This document shows, piece by piece, positions 33,217-42,100 of a stretch of DNA of 64,000 nucleotides. Position numbers and translations under genes: made by a program. Source of the stretch: Tetradesmus obliquus. Its lineage: Eukaryota > Chlorophyta > Chlorophyceae > Sphaeropleales > Scenedesmaceae. A model generated the notes under the pieces. That model was not told where the DNA came from and made no database searches. It saw only the letters and a list, made by a program, of their open reading frames with translations. Numbering within the stretch: position 1 is the stretch's first letter; each line of letters starts with the position of its first letter. The stretch is from the NCBI GenBank assembly GCA_030272155.1, contig CP126205.1, positions 2,096,501-2,160,500 of the forward strand, read 5' to 3'.

Positions 33217-33525
33217 GGGTAGGGATTACTTGTAACTGCCACAGTAAGTTCGTTTGTCAGAGGGGGGCAGGGGGCATTGAGGCTCCGGAGCATGCCCCAG
33301 GGGGTGGGGCATTGGGGCCACATGTGATTGGGGCACTACGGGCGACCTGCTGCAAAGCCTGCAAAACGCACTGAGCACAGGGCAGTTTGGGGCCCTGGGA
33401 GGGGGGGGGGGGGGGGCAAGGGGCAGTACTCGTTGTCAGCCCTGCAGGCAATGCCCCAGGGGGTGGGGCATTGTTTGAGTTGTCACAAACGAACTCACTG
33501 TGGCAGTTACAAGTAATCCCTACCC
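33217..33525. mobile_element. MITE-like element with 40-bp terminal inverted repeats
   Basis: Both ends carry GGGTAGGGATTACTTGTAAC-type inverted repeats of about 40 bp (33217-33256 and 33486-33525), nearly identical. They are flanked by the 3-bp direct repeat TCA (33214-33216 and 33526-33528). The 309-bp interior is G-rich, has two copies of GCCCCAGGGGGTGGGGCATT and a run of about 17 G near 33402, and encodes nothing. Short target duplication and GGG termini suggest a non-autonomous DNA transposon; the superfamily is uncertain. Confidence 0.88.
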
Positions 33526-33528
33526 TCA

Positions 33529-33997
33529 TGCAGTGCGTCAGACTGCTGACCGCCTGATTGCATGTAGCTTGCAAGCTTAAGGAAACGAGTACAAACTGAA
33601 ACTGCAGTCACCATCTGCCAGTTGCCTGAGCTGTGCATGAGGGCACGCTGAAGCCCCGCCACAGCACTTGGCATGCAGTCACCTGTGTAGTCTGTATGCT
33701 TAGCAGCAGTGTGCAAAAGCTCAAAACTATTACCTGAGCAATCGTTGAATGCCACGTGGTCGTACTTGGCTGGCCATCATGGCCATCACGCGTGATGTTG
33801 GTGACTGATCAGATACAGGATACGTACGACAGGATACGTACGACAGCTGCAGCGCTGCTGCGGCAGCCTGGGATAGTTGCCAGAGGGTTCAGGAACATGC
33901 AACACCCACGCTGGACAAGGAGCCAACAAGTGATTTATGTTTGTTACAAAAATGGGTCACCACACTACTGGTGTCAGCTTGGTAAGCCATGTACAGC
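33529..33997. other. Spacer between MITE and LTR element
   Basis: Nothing recognised. Contains a short direct repeat at 33819-33842 (AGGATACGTACGAC twice). Confidence 0.4.
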
Positions 33998-34228
33998 TGT
34001 AGCAGGACTGAGTATAACGTGTGTGGAAGCGTAATGTAAAAGAAGGTTAGTAAACCAATGATAAGCCTGAGGCCCAGCGATAGCTGATATAGGCCGCCTA
34101 CGTTGCAAGGCATGCGTAGTTCTAACAAGGCGGTACAATGTCACATTGACTGCCGCGTGCCTCACACATAGGTGTGAGTCACAAATGTCTAATCATCCAC
34201 TACATGGATAGTAACAGCTCCTGTTACA
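33998..34228 (-). repeat. 3' LTR of the TRIM-like element
   Basis: 231 bp; differs from the partner LTR at only a few bases, implying a fairly recent insertion. Confidence 0.88.
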
Positions 34229-34950
34229 GGCCTCCCCCATCAGGATTGTTGCCTGTCCTCAGTCAATACGCTGATTGAGACCATGTCGGTGAAGAGCCGC
34301 AGCTCAGGACAGCCATGCTGGGGTTCCCAGCACAGCAGTAGCATAACGCACTCGGCACAGCTACAACCAACAGCCATTCTTGGCGTGTACAGTATTGGGG
34401 ATTTGTTTGAGAATGCCCTTAAACCTGCAAGCCGAGTCGCGTGGCGTCCGCGTTGTGTCCTAAAGGGTAGGTCACATCAAGTGCATTCACCATGGGCGAG
34501 GAACAGCCCTAGCCAATCAGGCATACGGACCAAACTCAAACATAAGCAACATCGTATATACATGCTGAGCAAAGCGTATATGATTGCTTTTAGATTAGAC
34601 AAGTAGCCATCAGCTACATCACCACGTACAGAATTGTACATGAAGGTGTGTCACCAGTAGATCAAGCAGATCCTGCCACAGCAAAGCTAAAGGCAGAAAG
34701 TGACGACGAACAGTTTCCATGTTCATTGAACAGCAAAAGCTGTAGTCAAAGGCAACACTTCATCGGCTGAAAGCAATAGAATCATCGGCGTTGACGCTTT
34801 GAGCGAGTAACACGCACAGCTGGCAAAGCAGCAGTATGTGCAGAGCGCTTATTTTTGCGCTGTTTCTTGTGTGATGCTGCTTCTGCAACGCACTATGCTC
34901 AAACTCTCGTGTCTGCGCTGCTGCCTACTTTTGTGGGTTCCTCTACAGCG

Positions 34951-35109
34951 CTAGACCTTATCTTCTGCGATGCCTTTCTTCGCCTCGGGCGTGTCCTTCA
35001 TGATGAAGAATTGATTCATATCCGCCTTAAAATTAGGCAGTGGGTAAGAGTTGGAGCCAGTGTAGCGCTGGCGCTTGTCCTCCTTATCCATGTCCATGTT
35101 ATCGGCCAT
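34951..35109 (-). CDS. 52-aa ORF inside the TRIM-like element
   Basis: Starts MADNMDMDKEDKRQRYTG just downstream of the putative primer-binding site, continues PLPNFKADMNQFF and ends EAKKGIAEDKV before TAG. Position fits a residual gag N-terminus; equally it could be a captured host exon. I recognise no domain. It has an ATG and an in-frame stop, with acidic/charged content. Confidence 0.45.
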   Translation of the reverse strand: MADNMDMDKEDKRQRYTGSNSYPLPNFKADMNQFFIMKDTPEAKKGIAEDKV

Positions 35110-35216
35110 GGTAAGAGAGCTGAAAGCCTGGTCTATATCCAGTAAAGCAATTTTGATCGTATATCAAAGTGTAAAGCTCGACAGGTCACGTCGTCGAACT
35201 AGTCTCAGCTACCAAA

Positions 35217-35447
35217 TGTAGCAGGACTGAGTATAACGTGTGTGGAAGCGTAATGTAAAAGAAGGTTAGTAAACCAATGATAAGCCTGAGGCCCAGCGAC
35301 AGCTGATATAGGCCGCCTACGTTGCAAGGCACGCGTAGTTCTAACAAGGCGGTACAATGTCACATTGACTGCCGCGTGCCTCGCACGTAGGTGTGAGTCA
35401 CAAATGTCTAATCATCCACTACATGGATAGTAACAGCTCCTGTTACA
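35217..35447 (-). repeat. 5' LTR of the TRIM-like element
   Basis: 231 bp; promoter-bearing LTR if the element is read on the minus strand. Confidence 0.88.
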
Positions 35448-35833
35448 TCAGCCCCATACCAGCCCATTAATAGCGGCGGTCTACGACCACTGCCTCAGCT
35501 GTGGTAGCCATCTGCACAAGCAGAACCCGCAGAACTTGGCTGGCTACCAAGCACCAGCTGCAGGCTGCAGGCACAGTCGGTGCATTTACTGCATTACAAC
35601 ACATAGCACGCCATGTACTGCAACCATGCCGCATGTGAAGCAAGACCCGGACCTTGCAGTACAGCGTGCTGCGAGTCGCGCCCTGCGACCAAATGCATGC
35701 AAATGAACATTGCACAATGCGGCATGCACGTAGATACAATGCAGCTGGCATGCCTGTGCCGCATCTCTGCCATGCAGCCGCCAGCGAGACAGCATCAGCC
35801 ATGCCATGCTGCGCTGCTAGATGCCATATGGCA

Positions 35834-35859
35834 GTAATGCATCATGCATGATGCATTAC
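35834..35859. repeat. 26-bp perfect palindrome
   Basis: GTAATGCATCATG followed by its exact reverse complement, no loop. Confidence 0.9.
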
Positions 35860-36289
35860 TACGAGATCAAGCCTGATCCGCTCAAAATGGCCATGTTGAT
35901 TGTACAGCTTGAACAAAAACAGCAACAGCGTGGCCAACACTGTGGACCACCAACTGCACCGACTACAGACAAACGACTTGCCACATGCAAGCACGGGCGT
36001 CTACGAGCAGCATCGCTGGCAACAGCTGCCTGCTGCTGCTGCTGCTCCTGGTGGTGTGAAACATCAATACAGGCAGCCACACTGCTGGGCAGCAACTTGT
36101 CCAGCAGCGGCAGCCGTCCTTTCAATCGCATATCCTGCTTGCAAGCTTCCGCGTTGCAATCTCGTTGTCAACATGTTCACCTGCGCACAACATCGCATGC
36201 GGCAGCAACACATACATGCCATCCTGAATGTGCATTAACTTGTTACAATTGGCCTTTCCCACATGCCAACATGATGTGGTCCATTTCAG

Positions 36290-36362
36290 CAACTTGCAGG
36301 CGCCCTGCTGCAAGTGCCTCTGGTCTCAGGGATGCTTCTCAGGAGTCATTGGGGCTGTAGCA
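36290..36362 (-). repeat. Copy of the 3' end of the 36441-36851 gene
   Basis: On the minus strand it reads YSPNDS-stop where the gene reads YSADDS-stop, followed by similar UTR sequence (CTTGCAG...CTGCAAGTTGCT). Unit spacing is about 103 bp. Confidence 0.78.
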
Positions 36363-36440
36363 TGCATGCTACATATAGTCCTCTTGGAGAGCAACTTGCA
36401 GGCACTTTCCTGCAAGTGGTGATGGTCCAATGGATTGTCC

Positions 36441-36851
36441 TCAGGAGTCGTCCGCGCTGTAGCCGGGTGGAGGGGCTGTAGGCAGCTTGTCATCATGGCA
36501 GGCGTAGCAATCGGGGTTGGCAGGAGCTGCCGCGCCAGCAGCAGCACCGCGCTCTGGCACAAGGCCTGGAGTCAACTCTGGAGCACCATCGCAGCCATCA
36601 CATGCCTTGCAATCAGGCTGCTGCTGCAGGAGTTCGTTCTGGGGCTCGATTTGGGGCTGGGTGTCCCTGGGCTGGTCCATGCTGCTGATGCTAGCGACTG
36701 GAAGCTGGCGTTGCACGTTGGGCAGCAGGCGCGCTGAGGTGGCAGGCTGAAGCAACGGAAGCAATGCAGCGCTTCTTGGATCAAAGATGTGCGATGCTGT
36801 GACTCGATAGGCTTGCGATGTGTTGCGAAAGCTGAAGTGCAGCAACGACAT
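36441..36851 (-). CDS. 136-aa protein with C-terminal Cys motifs, unknown
   Basis: One open exon from the ATG at 36851 to TGA at 36441. The N-terminus (MSLLHFSFRNTSQAYR, hydroxylated and Arg-bearing, few acids) could be a mitochondrial or plastid presequence. The C-terminal half has DCKACDGCDG and, 30 residues on, NPDCYACHDDKLP, two CxxC pairs that could bind metal or form disulfides. I do not know the family. Two things support reality: a tandem copy of its stop-codon end at 36290-36362, the pattern seen for verified genes here, and a compact divergent promoter of 190 bp to the GAF gene. A second exon upstream cannot be excluded. Confidence 0.5.
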   Translation of the reverse strand: MSLLHFSFRNTSQAYRVTASHIFDPRSAALLPLLQPATSARLLPNVQRQLPVASISSMDQPRDTQPQIEPQNELLQQQPDCKACDGCDGAPELTPGLVPERGAAAGAAAPANPDCYACHDDKLPTAPPPGYSADDS

Positions 36852-37041
36852 ACGTAGGACGCCCTGTGCTGGAGTAATCGGTGCACCTCGTTAACTGAAC
36901 TTCACGCCCTGCAGGTTCCAGCTGTTGGCCAAAAACAGTGATGACTGCGACAGACACGGTGCTTGATGTGCTACCCGTTATTTCGCGTGACGCAGTGTCT
37001 CCAAGGAGGACGCTGGGCGATGAGACGGTTTCGTGCTGGGC
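36852..37041. promoter_or_regulatory. Divergent promoter, Cys-motif and GAF genes
   Basis: 190 bp between opposed start codons at 36851 and 37042. No specific element recognised. Confidence 0.4.
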
Positions 37042-38632
37042 ATGTCTAGCGCATTGAGCGAAGAAAACAATCCTCAAGAAAGCGACTTGACAGCAGAGGT
37101 CCGTGCTGTTTGCTTTCCCGATTACGTCGGCGCGCTCCCTGTCCCAAATCACACAAATCTGCTGCTGCTGCTGTTACTGCAGTTTGCCCTTCTGGCGCAG
37201 CTGCCGGTGCAGCTGGCCGCCGTGAGCGAGCACGAAGTGCTGAAGATAGCTGCTGAAGTGCTGATCAGCGTGTTTCCAGCTGTGCAATACGTCAGGTGCG
37301 CCTTCAAGGCTCGTGACCACCCTGCTGCCTGCCGTGCAGGCCAGCAGTGCTGCTCGTGCACGCCAGCAAAAAGAGTCACTGCCCACGCAGGGGGTTACAT
37401 TGTCACTCTGCTCTACTCAAACCTACAAACATATGTCAGGTCTCTGTTGATTGCTCAAGGGGAAATGCTGCGCTGCACTGTTGAAGGCCCCTGCAACTGC
37501 TTGTCTGCAGCTCCTTCACACTGCGAGTCATCATTCTTGATTATCAACTCACAAACGGCATCGCCTGCCGTCATCTCTGCTGTTAAATGTTCTCCTGCAG
37601 GATACTGCTGGTGTCTCAGAACTACCAGCCCAGCGAGCTGCTGGAGTGGTGCAGCAACACGCAGCTGACAGCAGCCATGGCAGAGCTGCAAGGCAGCAGC
37701 AGCTCCCAGCAAGCAGCCATGCGCAGAGGCATGACACTGCACACGCAGCAGCTGCAACCACAGTGAGTAATAAAGTATAGAGGATATAGCGTCGCTCAGC
37801 GCAGGCCTGCAGGTTGGCAGACACAGCAGTAGCAAGCAGCACAGCAACAACTCGTTTGTCTGTGCACAGCAGGGTGGGTTGGGTGGCCCTGCAAGCTCAG
37901 GAGTTGCGTGCAGCAGCAGCGCCGTGTTCTCCCTGCAGTCAGGGTTGGTGGAGGCGAGTCAGCTGGCTCTGCAGCAGCGCTTGCAGTGGTGCTTGCACGT
38001 CACTTCGAAGCTCCTCTTTTACTGGATATGTGCTCATTGCTTTCAATACTTCAACGCTGCTGCGGTGCTGCGATGCTGCAGGTCTGCAGCGGAGTTTGAA
38101 GACTGGGCCATGCTGCAGCAGCGCTTTGGCTTGCACAGCTTTGCTGCTGTGCCGCTGATGGTTGCTGGCACTGTGTATGGCGTCATCCTGGCAGCATCAC
38201 CCACCCCTGGCTGCTTCTCTCCGAGGTAACATGACATGCTGATAGGGGTTGGATGCAGTTGCACAAGCATGTATATGTGCATGGTGAACCTGCTTGTAGG
38301 CCGAGCATGCACTGGCAGCTCGCTGCATGCTTTTGCTGTCGTTAACCAGCAGCTGAATTGACTTTGCTGCGAAGCGCGAGCGACATTGCAATCGTTTGGC
38401 CTCTGGACCGTGTGTGTGCAGGTCGCTGCCGCTGCTGGAGACTGCAGCTCACATGCTGGCGCCGTATGCAGCAGTGCTGTACAAGTTCCAGCAGGCGACA
38501 GCAGCCAAGCAGCTGCTGCGGCAGATGCTGCCTGCGCGCGTGGTGGACGCAGCAATCGAGCGCATCAATCAGGGCGGCTTTGGAGCAGCAGACCCCTTTG
38601 CGGGCCTGAACCAGGAGCTGCCTTTTGGCTGA
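37042..38632 (+). CDS. GAF-like domain protein
   Basis: Supported exons: 37042-37295, 37601-37762, about 37920-38225, 38422-38632 (stop TGA). The first starts MSSALSEENNPQESDL and contains LAAVSEHEVLKIAAEVLIS, typical of a GAF N-terminal helix. The third carries EDWAMLQQRFGLHSFAAVPL and MVAGTVYGVILAASP, the core strands of a GAF fold. The last has LYKFQQATAAKQLLRQMLPA, a helix resembling the linker before catalytic domains, and then ends, so no effector domain is present. GAF domains bind small ligands or chromophores; the ligand is unknown. Uncertain points: the acceptor of exon 3, and two in-frame stretches (37102-37185, about 37990-38082) that look like introns whose length is a multiple of three. 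Confidence 0.7.
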
Positions 38633-39165
38633 TACAAGCAGCATGTGTGGCTTAACTACAATGCGGCAGTGTGCAGCTAGGGACTCCTGGCCGGCAGTGA
38701 TGCGAGACACACAGCAGCTGCCTCGCTGTGTGCCAACGTCCGGCATGGTCGCACATGCGCGAGCCAGCGCAGCTTGACTGCAGGGCTGCAGCAACAGCAG
38801 CAGCAGCACAAGCAGCACGCGCATCAATACAAGCAGCACGCGCCGCTAAATTATGATGTGACAGTGTGCAGCTGAGGACTCCTGGCCCGCAGTGATGCGA
38901 GGCACACAGCAGCTGCGACGCTGTGTGACAACATCCGGCATGTTTGCCCATGCGCGAGCCAGCGCAGCTTGACTGCAGGGCTGCAGCAACAGCAGCAGCA
39001 GCACAAGCAGCACGCGCATCAATACAAGCAGCACGCGCCGCTAAATTATGATGTGACAGTGTGCAGCTGAGGACTCCTGGCCCGCAGTGATGCGAGGCAC
39101 ACAGCAGCTGCGACACTGTGTGACAACATCCCGCATGTTTGCCCATGCGCGAGCCAGCGCAGCTC
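38633..39165. repeat. Tandem repeat, about 195-bp unit, nearly three copies
   Basis: The block GGACTCCTGGCC...CAGCAGCTGC...GCGCGAGCCAGCGCAGCT recurs at about 38673, 38868 and 39062, directly after the GAF gene stop. Inside each unit is a smaller repeat (CAAGCAGCACGCG twice). The minus-strand frame through it (38652-39221) repeats because the unit does. Confidence 0.88.
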
Positions 39166-42100
39166 CACTTCAGCAGTAGCAGCAGTAGCAGCACAATCAG
39201 CAGCAGTGGCAGCAGCGTCACGCGCTGCTGGCTTCAGCATTGCAGCGCACTGCCTGCAGTGCACCTCAAAACAGGTGCTCGCGGCCCAGCGGCGCCTTTC
39301 ATGTTTGTCAACGTACCTAATTTGAGCCAGGACTCGCTCAAGACGCACGGATACAAGTGCTGTGTCCTGTCTGCTTCAAGCAGCTAGCAGCCACTGCTTC
39401 CTATACAACACATGGCGCTACAGCTCCCTTTGGGCAACACAAGGGCTCGCCAACAGCAGCATACCTGCCAGCAAGCCTGGCTGCTTACTTGCAGCACCTC
39501 CTGTTGGTTGCAGTGTGGCCAACATCACAGCACAGCTCTGCAGGCGCACTTCATCTGCCGTCAGTTTTACGCCACCAGACTGCAGCAGCAGCGCATGCAC
39601 ACAAACGCACGTGACTGACATCACACTCTGCTTCTGTATGTTCAGCCTCTCGCAGCTGCTGAGCTGCGCCTACAGGATCCTGTCATGCTACAAGAGTGCT
39701 CAACGGATGCTGTTCGCTATCTTCACATTTTGAGGGCCTGCCACCCTCTCGTGGTAAGTCCTGCAAGCAGCCAACTGCTTCAAGCAGCAATTTGTTGAGT
39801 CAGCAATCTGCAAAGCAAATGCTGAGTCAGCGACCTGCATCAGCAAATGCTGAATCAGCGACCTGCATCAGCAAATTGCTGAGTCAGCAACCTGCACAGT
39901 GCAGCCCCCTTCAGCGGTAGCCGCAACACTGGCACATATGCCTGCAGTGTGCATTGCTGAACTGCCATGGCATTACTTTTCACCGTCACGGCGTTGGTCT
40001 GTGGACCTGAGCAGAGTCAGCATGTGCATGCATGTATGCTGCAGGCCAGGCTGTTGTTTTGCAGACCATGAAACAACCTGCTGCTGCCCATCCGTCTTCT
40101 CAACTGCGTAGCCTTTGCCATTGTTGTCCACATAATGTTCCTGCACTGCCGTCCGCAACTGCCCTGCGGCATGCATGCAGGCCTTGCTTTGCCCCACTGC
40201 TTGGCATCGTTCAGCGCTGTCCTGTGCTTGGAGTGTCATTGGAGTGTCATTGGCAAACACTTGCTCGCGAACCCCCCGCACCTGGGCTGAGAGATCCAAA
40301 GTTCAGCAGTAATGTTGAGCCCGTTGCTTAGGCGCCGCGCTGGCATGCTGCAAGATCTGGCAGAAGAGCCACGCTGCAGCATTTGAACGCTCAGCAGCAG
40401 TGGGGTTGCACTGCACAGGATGGGTTGGCGCTCACCCCATGGTTCAGTTTGGCAGCAGAGGCAGGTACCCTTGCATGTTGTTGAGCCAAAGTGTGATGCA
40501 TTTGTGCTGTGCTTTCAGAAAACACAGCTTGCAGCAGCTTGCTGCCATACCCCAGCCCATAGCTTCTCGTCAATGCTGCCAAGTGATGACAGAGTATGTT
40601 TTTTTGCGGAGTGTCGTGGCGATGGTGTGTAGCTTAGGCTGCTTGCAACACTGCAGATGTACAGGAAGAACAATGTGGGTTGGGTTAGTTGGCATGTTCA
40701 ACAGCACCAACAGACAGGTGAAGAATGGATGCACAAATGCGACTCGCTAGGGTCACTGCACTTGGTTGCAGCTGCTTGGTGGCGCACAGGCATCGATGTG
40801 ATACGACTGCAACCCCTGAATGCACAGCACACCTTGCTGCAAGCAAGCAGCAGACGAACCATGCTGCTAGAAAGCATACTGCAGGGCTAGATCAGGTTCA
40901 TGCAGGCTACTGCTCCTTTTGCTCATTTGGCTGTGATGGAAATGCGCTGTGATGGACTCATTTGGCTGTGATGGAAATGCACTCACTGATATCATCTGGT
41001 CACAATTGGCAGCTACAGCTCCGTGCAGCGTTTAAAATAGTTGCCGGTCCTGTTGTCGTGCTATTGGGTGTGGTTTTGATGCTTGAACGTTCCACCACTG
41101 CACCCATTTATGCGCTGGTGGCGGCAACTGGGGCTTTCTGTGCTGCTGTTCTTGTTGTTGCTCAAGGTGGCAGTAGCGCACATATCAACGCTTGCTGTTG
41201 GGTGAAGCCTCGAAGTGGATGTGTTGCAGTGAGCAACTCCTGACGTGAAAGTGTGTGCTTGCGTTTCAGACGCCAGTTCTGATGCGCGGATGTGCGTACA
41301 GTACGTACAGTGTTCCGATGTTTTGTTGTACGGCACGCAAGAATGCAGCATGATGCAGTGCACCTTATGACCCTGGCGGGAAGGAGCAGTCAGTGTCGGG
41401 GGCCTTGTTGTGACTTGCTGCCGGAGCTTTGCAATTCAACTCATCGCTCAGCTGGTGCTTGGCTCTGCCTGGTGTTAAAGGGTTGCTGTATCAGCTGCAG
41501 ATGTTGACCTGGCCCCGTTGCCAGGATGTTCAAGTGGTTATATGATTTAAGTCCTATTCCAGAGTAGAGGCATCAGCATCCTCTCGCATGCCGTGTTGAG
41601 AGCTTGGTTACACTGGGTCCACGCATGCCAGCAAGCCAACCCCTCACCACAAAGCTATGAGCTACTGCGTGTAGTACACCTTGACTTTGCAGTGCAACCA
41701 GTGACCGCGGCATCGCCACGACTGATTACGGCGTGACTGTGCCAGCTGCGTCACAGACAAGGCAGGGTGGTACACCAACATAGCACGCAGCGGCTGTATA
41801 ATGCTCAAACACGCTGACCGCACCCTGGGCACAGCATGTCCACCACACTAGCGTACAACGCAGCATGCATGCCCCAGCGCTCCAGCTCTCAGCAATATAG
41901 TCAAACACAAGGATTCCGTACTGCAAACCCCCAGTTCTGCTATAAATCTCCACGCAGACAACACTAACGAGGTGCAGGGTGAGGCACACCGGTACGGCTT
42001 GGCGGTATGCTGTCTCAGCTTGCTGAGCCCGCCGCATTCAACACGCAATGCTCGCCCGCACAGCAAGCTCCACAGCTACTAATAGTGAAGGCTCACCACA

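Larger units (their letters stand above)
33998..35447 (-). mobile_element. Miniature LTR retrotransposon (TRIM-like)
   Basis: Two near-identical 231-bp direct repeats (33998-34228 and 35217-35447) begin TGTAGCAGG and end CTGTTACA, with TG...CA termini that form an inverted repeat. The 988-bp interior is far too short for gag-pol. Read on the minus strand, just inside the right LTR is TGGTAGCTGAGACTAG, the kind of sequence complementary to a tRNA 3' end with CCA (primer-binding site). Just before the left LTR is ATGGGGGAGGCC (polypurine tract). Both signals give minus orientation. Flanking 5-mers ACAGC and TCAGC differ by one base, so the target duplication is imperfect or decayed. One small ORF (34951-35109) lies inside. 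Confidence 0.88.
35448..36440. other. Region with perfect palindrome and duplicated 3' end
   Basis: No gene recognised. It includes a 26-bp perfect palindrome (35834-35859). A minus-strand frame 35859-36131 (MRLKGRLPLLDKLLPSS) has an ATG but no supporting homology. At 36290-36362 lies a duplicate of the 3' end of the gene at 36441-36851. Confidence 0.35.

Noticed and set aside
33256-33486. Coding capacity in the G-rich interior of the MITE
   Set aside because: Short frames arise from G homopolymers; no transposase motif.
38652-39221. Minus-strand repeat protein of 189 codons
   Set aside because: It is simply the translation of the 195-bp tandem array, whose unit length happens to preserve frame; no start context or homology.
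40070-40284. F-actin capping protein alpha
   Set aside because: Only a loose resemblance in one exon-sized frame; the diagnostic FWNGRW region and the N-terminal exons are absent nearby. Kept only as a low-confidence exon.
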